DNA of 64,000 nucleotides, from the NCBI RefSeq assembly GCF_042665155.1, contig NZ_JBHTCG010000027.1, positions 58,808-122,807 on the forward strand, read 5' to 3'. Below, in pieces: positions 63,689 to 64,000 of the stretch. The notes under the pieces were generated by a model, which worked only from the letters and a program-made list of their open reading frames with translations, had not been told where the DNA came from and searched no databases. The position numbers and the translations under genes were made by a program. This DNA is from Sphaerisporangium rhizosphaerae. GTDB taxonomy: Bacteria; Actinomycetota; Actinomycetes; Streptosporangiales; Streptosporangiaceae. How positions within the stretch are numbered: position 1 is the first letter of the stretch; each line of letters begins with the position of its first letter.

Positions 63689-64000
63689 TCAGAGGCCGGC
63701 GGCCTGGCGGAGCTGGTCGGCCCGGTCGGTGCGCTCCCAGGAGAAGTTCGGCTCCTCGCGGCCGAAGTGACCATAGGCCGCGGTCTGGGAGTAGATCGGC
63801 CGCAGCAGGTCCAGATCACGGATGATCGCCGCCGGACGCAGGTCGAAGACCTGGAGAATGGCGTCCTGGATCTTGGCCACCTCGATCTTCTCGGTGCCGA
63901 AGGTCTCCACGAACACCCCCACCGGCTGCGCCTTGCCGATCGCGTAGGCCACCTGCACCTCGGCCCGATCGGCCAGCCCGGCCGCCACCACGTTCTTGGC
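63689..64000 (-). CDS. metK: S-adenosylmethionine synthetase, C-terminal part (runs off window)
   Basis: The last 103 codons are visible. KNVVAAGLADRAEVQVAYAI followed by GKAQPVGVFVETFGT is the highly conserved C-terminal domain of MetK, which makes SAM from Met and ATP. The N-terminal two domains lie beyond the right edge. metK directly upstream of priA is the usual actinomycete order, which anchors this end of the window as core chromosome. Confidence 0.96.
   Translation of the reverse strand, partial: AKNVVAAGLADRAEVQVAYAIGKAQPVGVFVETFGTEKIEVAKIQDAILQVFDLRPAAIIRDLDLLRPIYSQTAAYGHFGREEPNFSWERTDRADQLRQAAGL

Overview
The window is about 64 kb of very high-GC DNA from an actinomycete. The core order metK-priA-def-fmt-rsmB at the right end, a SARP regulator, ECF/WYL/TetR regulators and modular polyketide genes all fit. 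A Streptosporangiales-type genome (Nonomuraea or Actinomadura-like) is my guess; the sequence alone does not fix the genus.

Layout. (1) 1-7000: a minus-strand RiPP locus of the NHLM (nitrile-hydratase-leader microcin) export type. It has three different leader/core precursor genes, an HlyD-like fusion protein, a C39-peptidase ABC exporter, a second ABC exporter that runs off the left edge, and a membrane protein resembling a histidine kinase that has lost its His and ATPase. No core-modifying enzyme is inside the window. (2) 7.4-15.4 kb: assorted genes: a secreted four-repeat protein, an ECF sigma factor divergent from a reductase-like gene, a WYL regulator divergent from an epoxide hydrolase, an ASCH protein, and a TetR regulator facing an ABC drug exporter across a clear operator. 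(3) 15.5-46 kb: one minus-strand type I PKS operon of eleven genes. (4) 46-48.3 kb: the operon's control region, a SARP gene and a long non-coding stretch. (5) 48.3-50.1 kb: a TetR/TIM-barrel divergent pair. (6) 50.1-64 kb: rsmB, fmt, def, a frameshifted secreted amidase-like gene, two tandem paralogues of unknown function, priA and the end of metK.

How the PKS should work (inference from domains). The FAAL adenylates a fatty or other carboxylic acid and loads it on the N-terminal ACP of PKS1 (ACP-KS-AT-KR-ACP). PKS2 adds two modules (KS-AT*-KR-ACP-KS-AT-KR-ACP), PKS3 one (KS-deleted AT-KR-ACP), and PKS4 ends the line with KS-AT*-KR* and no ACP. There are no DH, ER or TE domains, so the product should be a hydroxylated acyl chain. 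FkbH/I/J/K-like proteins make an ACP-bound extender, but no FkbG-type O-methyltransferase is present, so hydroxymalonyl-ACP rather than methoxymalonyl-ACP is the likelier unit. A discrete type II thioesterase and an Sfp-type phosphopantetheinyl transferase complete the set.

Regulation is unusually readable. Six 11-bp-spaced heptamers lie 8 bp upstream of a -10 box before PKS1, a textbook SARP operator. Two near-identical promoters and a shared leader hairpin precede RiPP precursor genes. Two TetR genes have strong palindromic operators. Short in-frame tandem repeats (9, 15, 18, 36 and 72 bp) have expanded inside several genes, including one that interrupts a ketoreductase domain.
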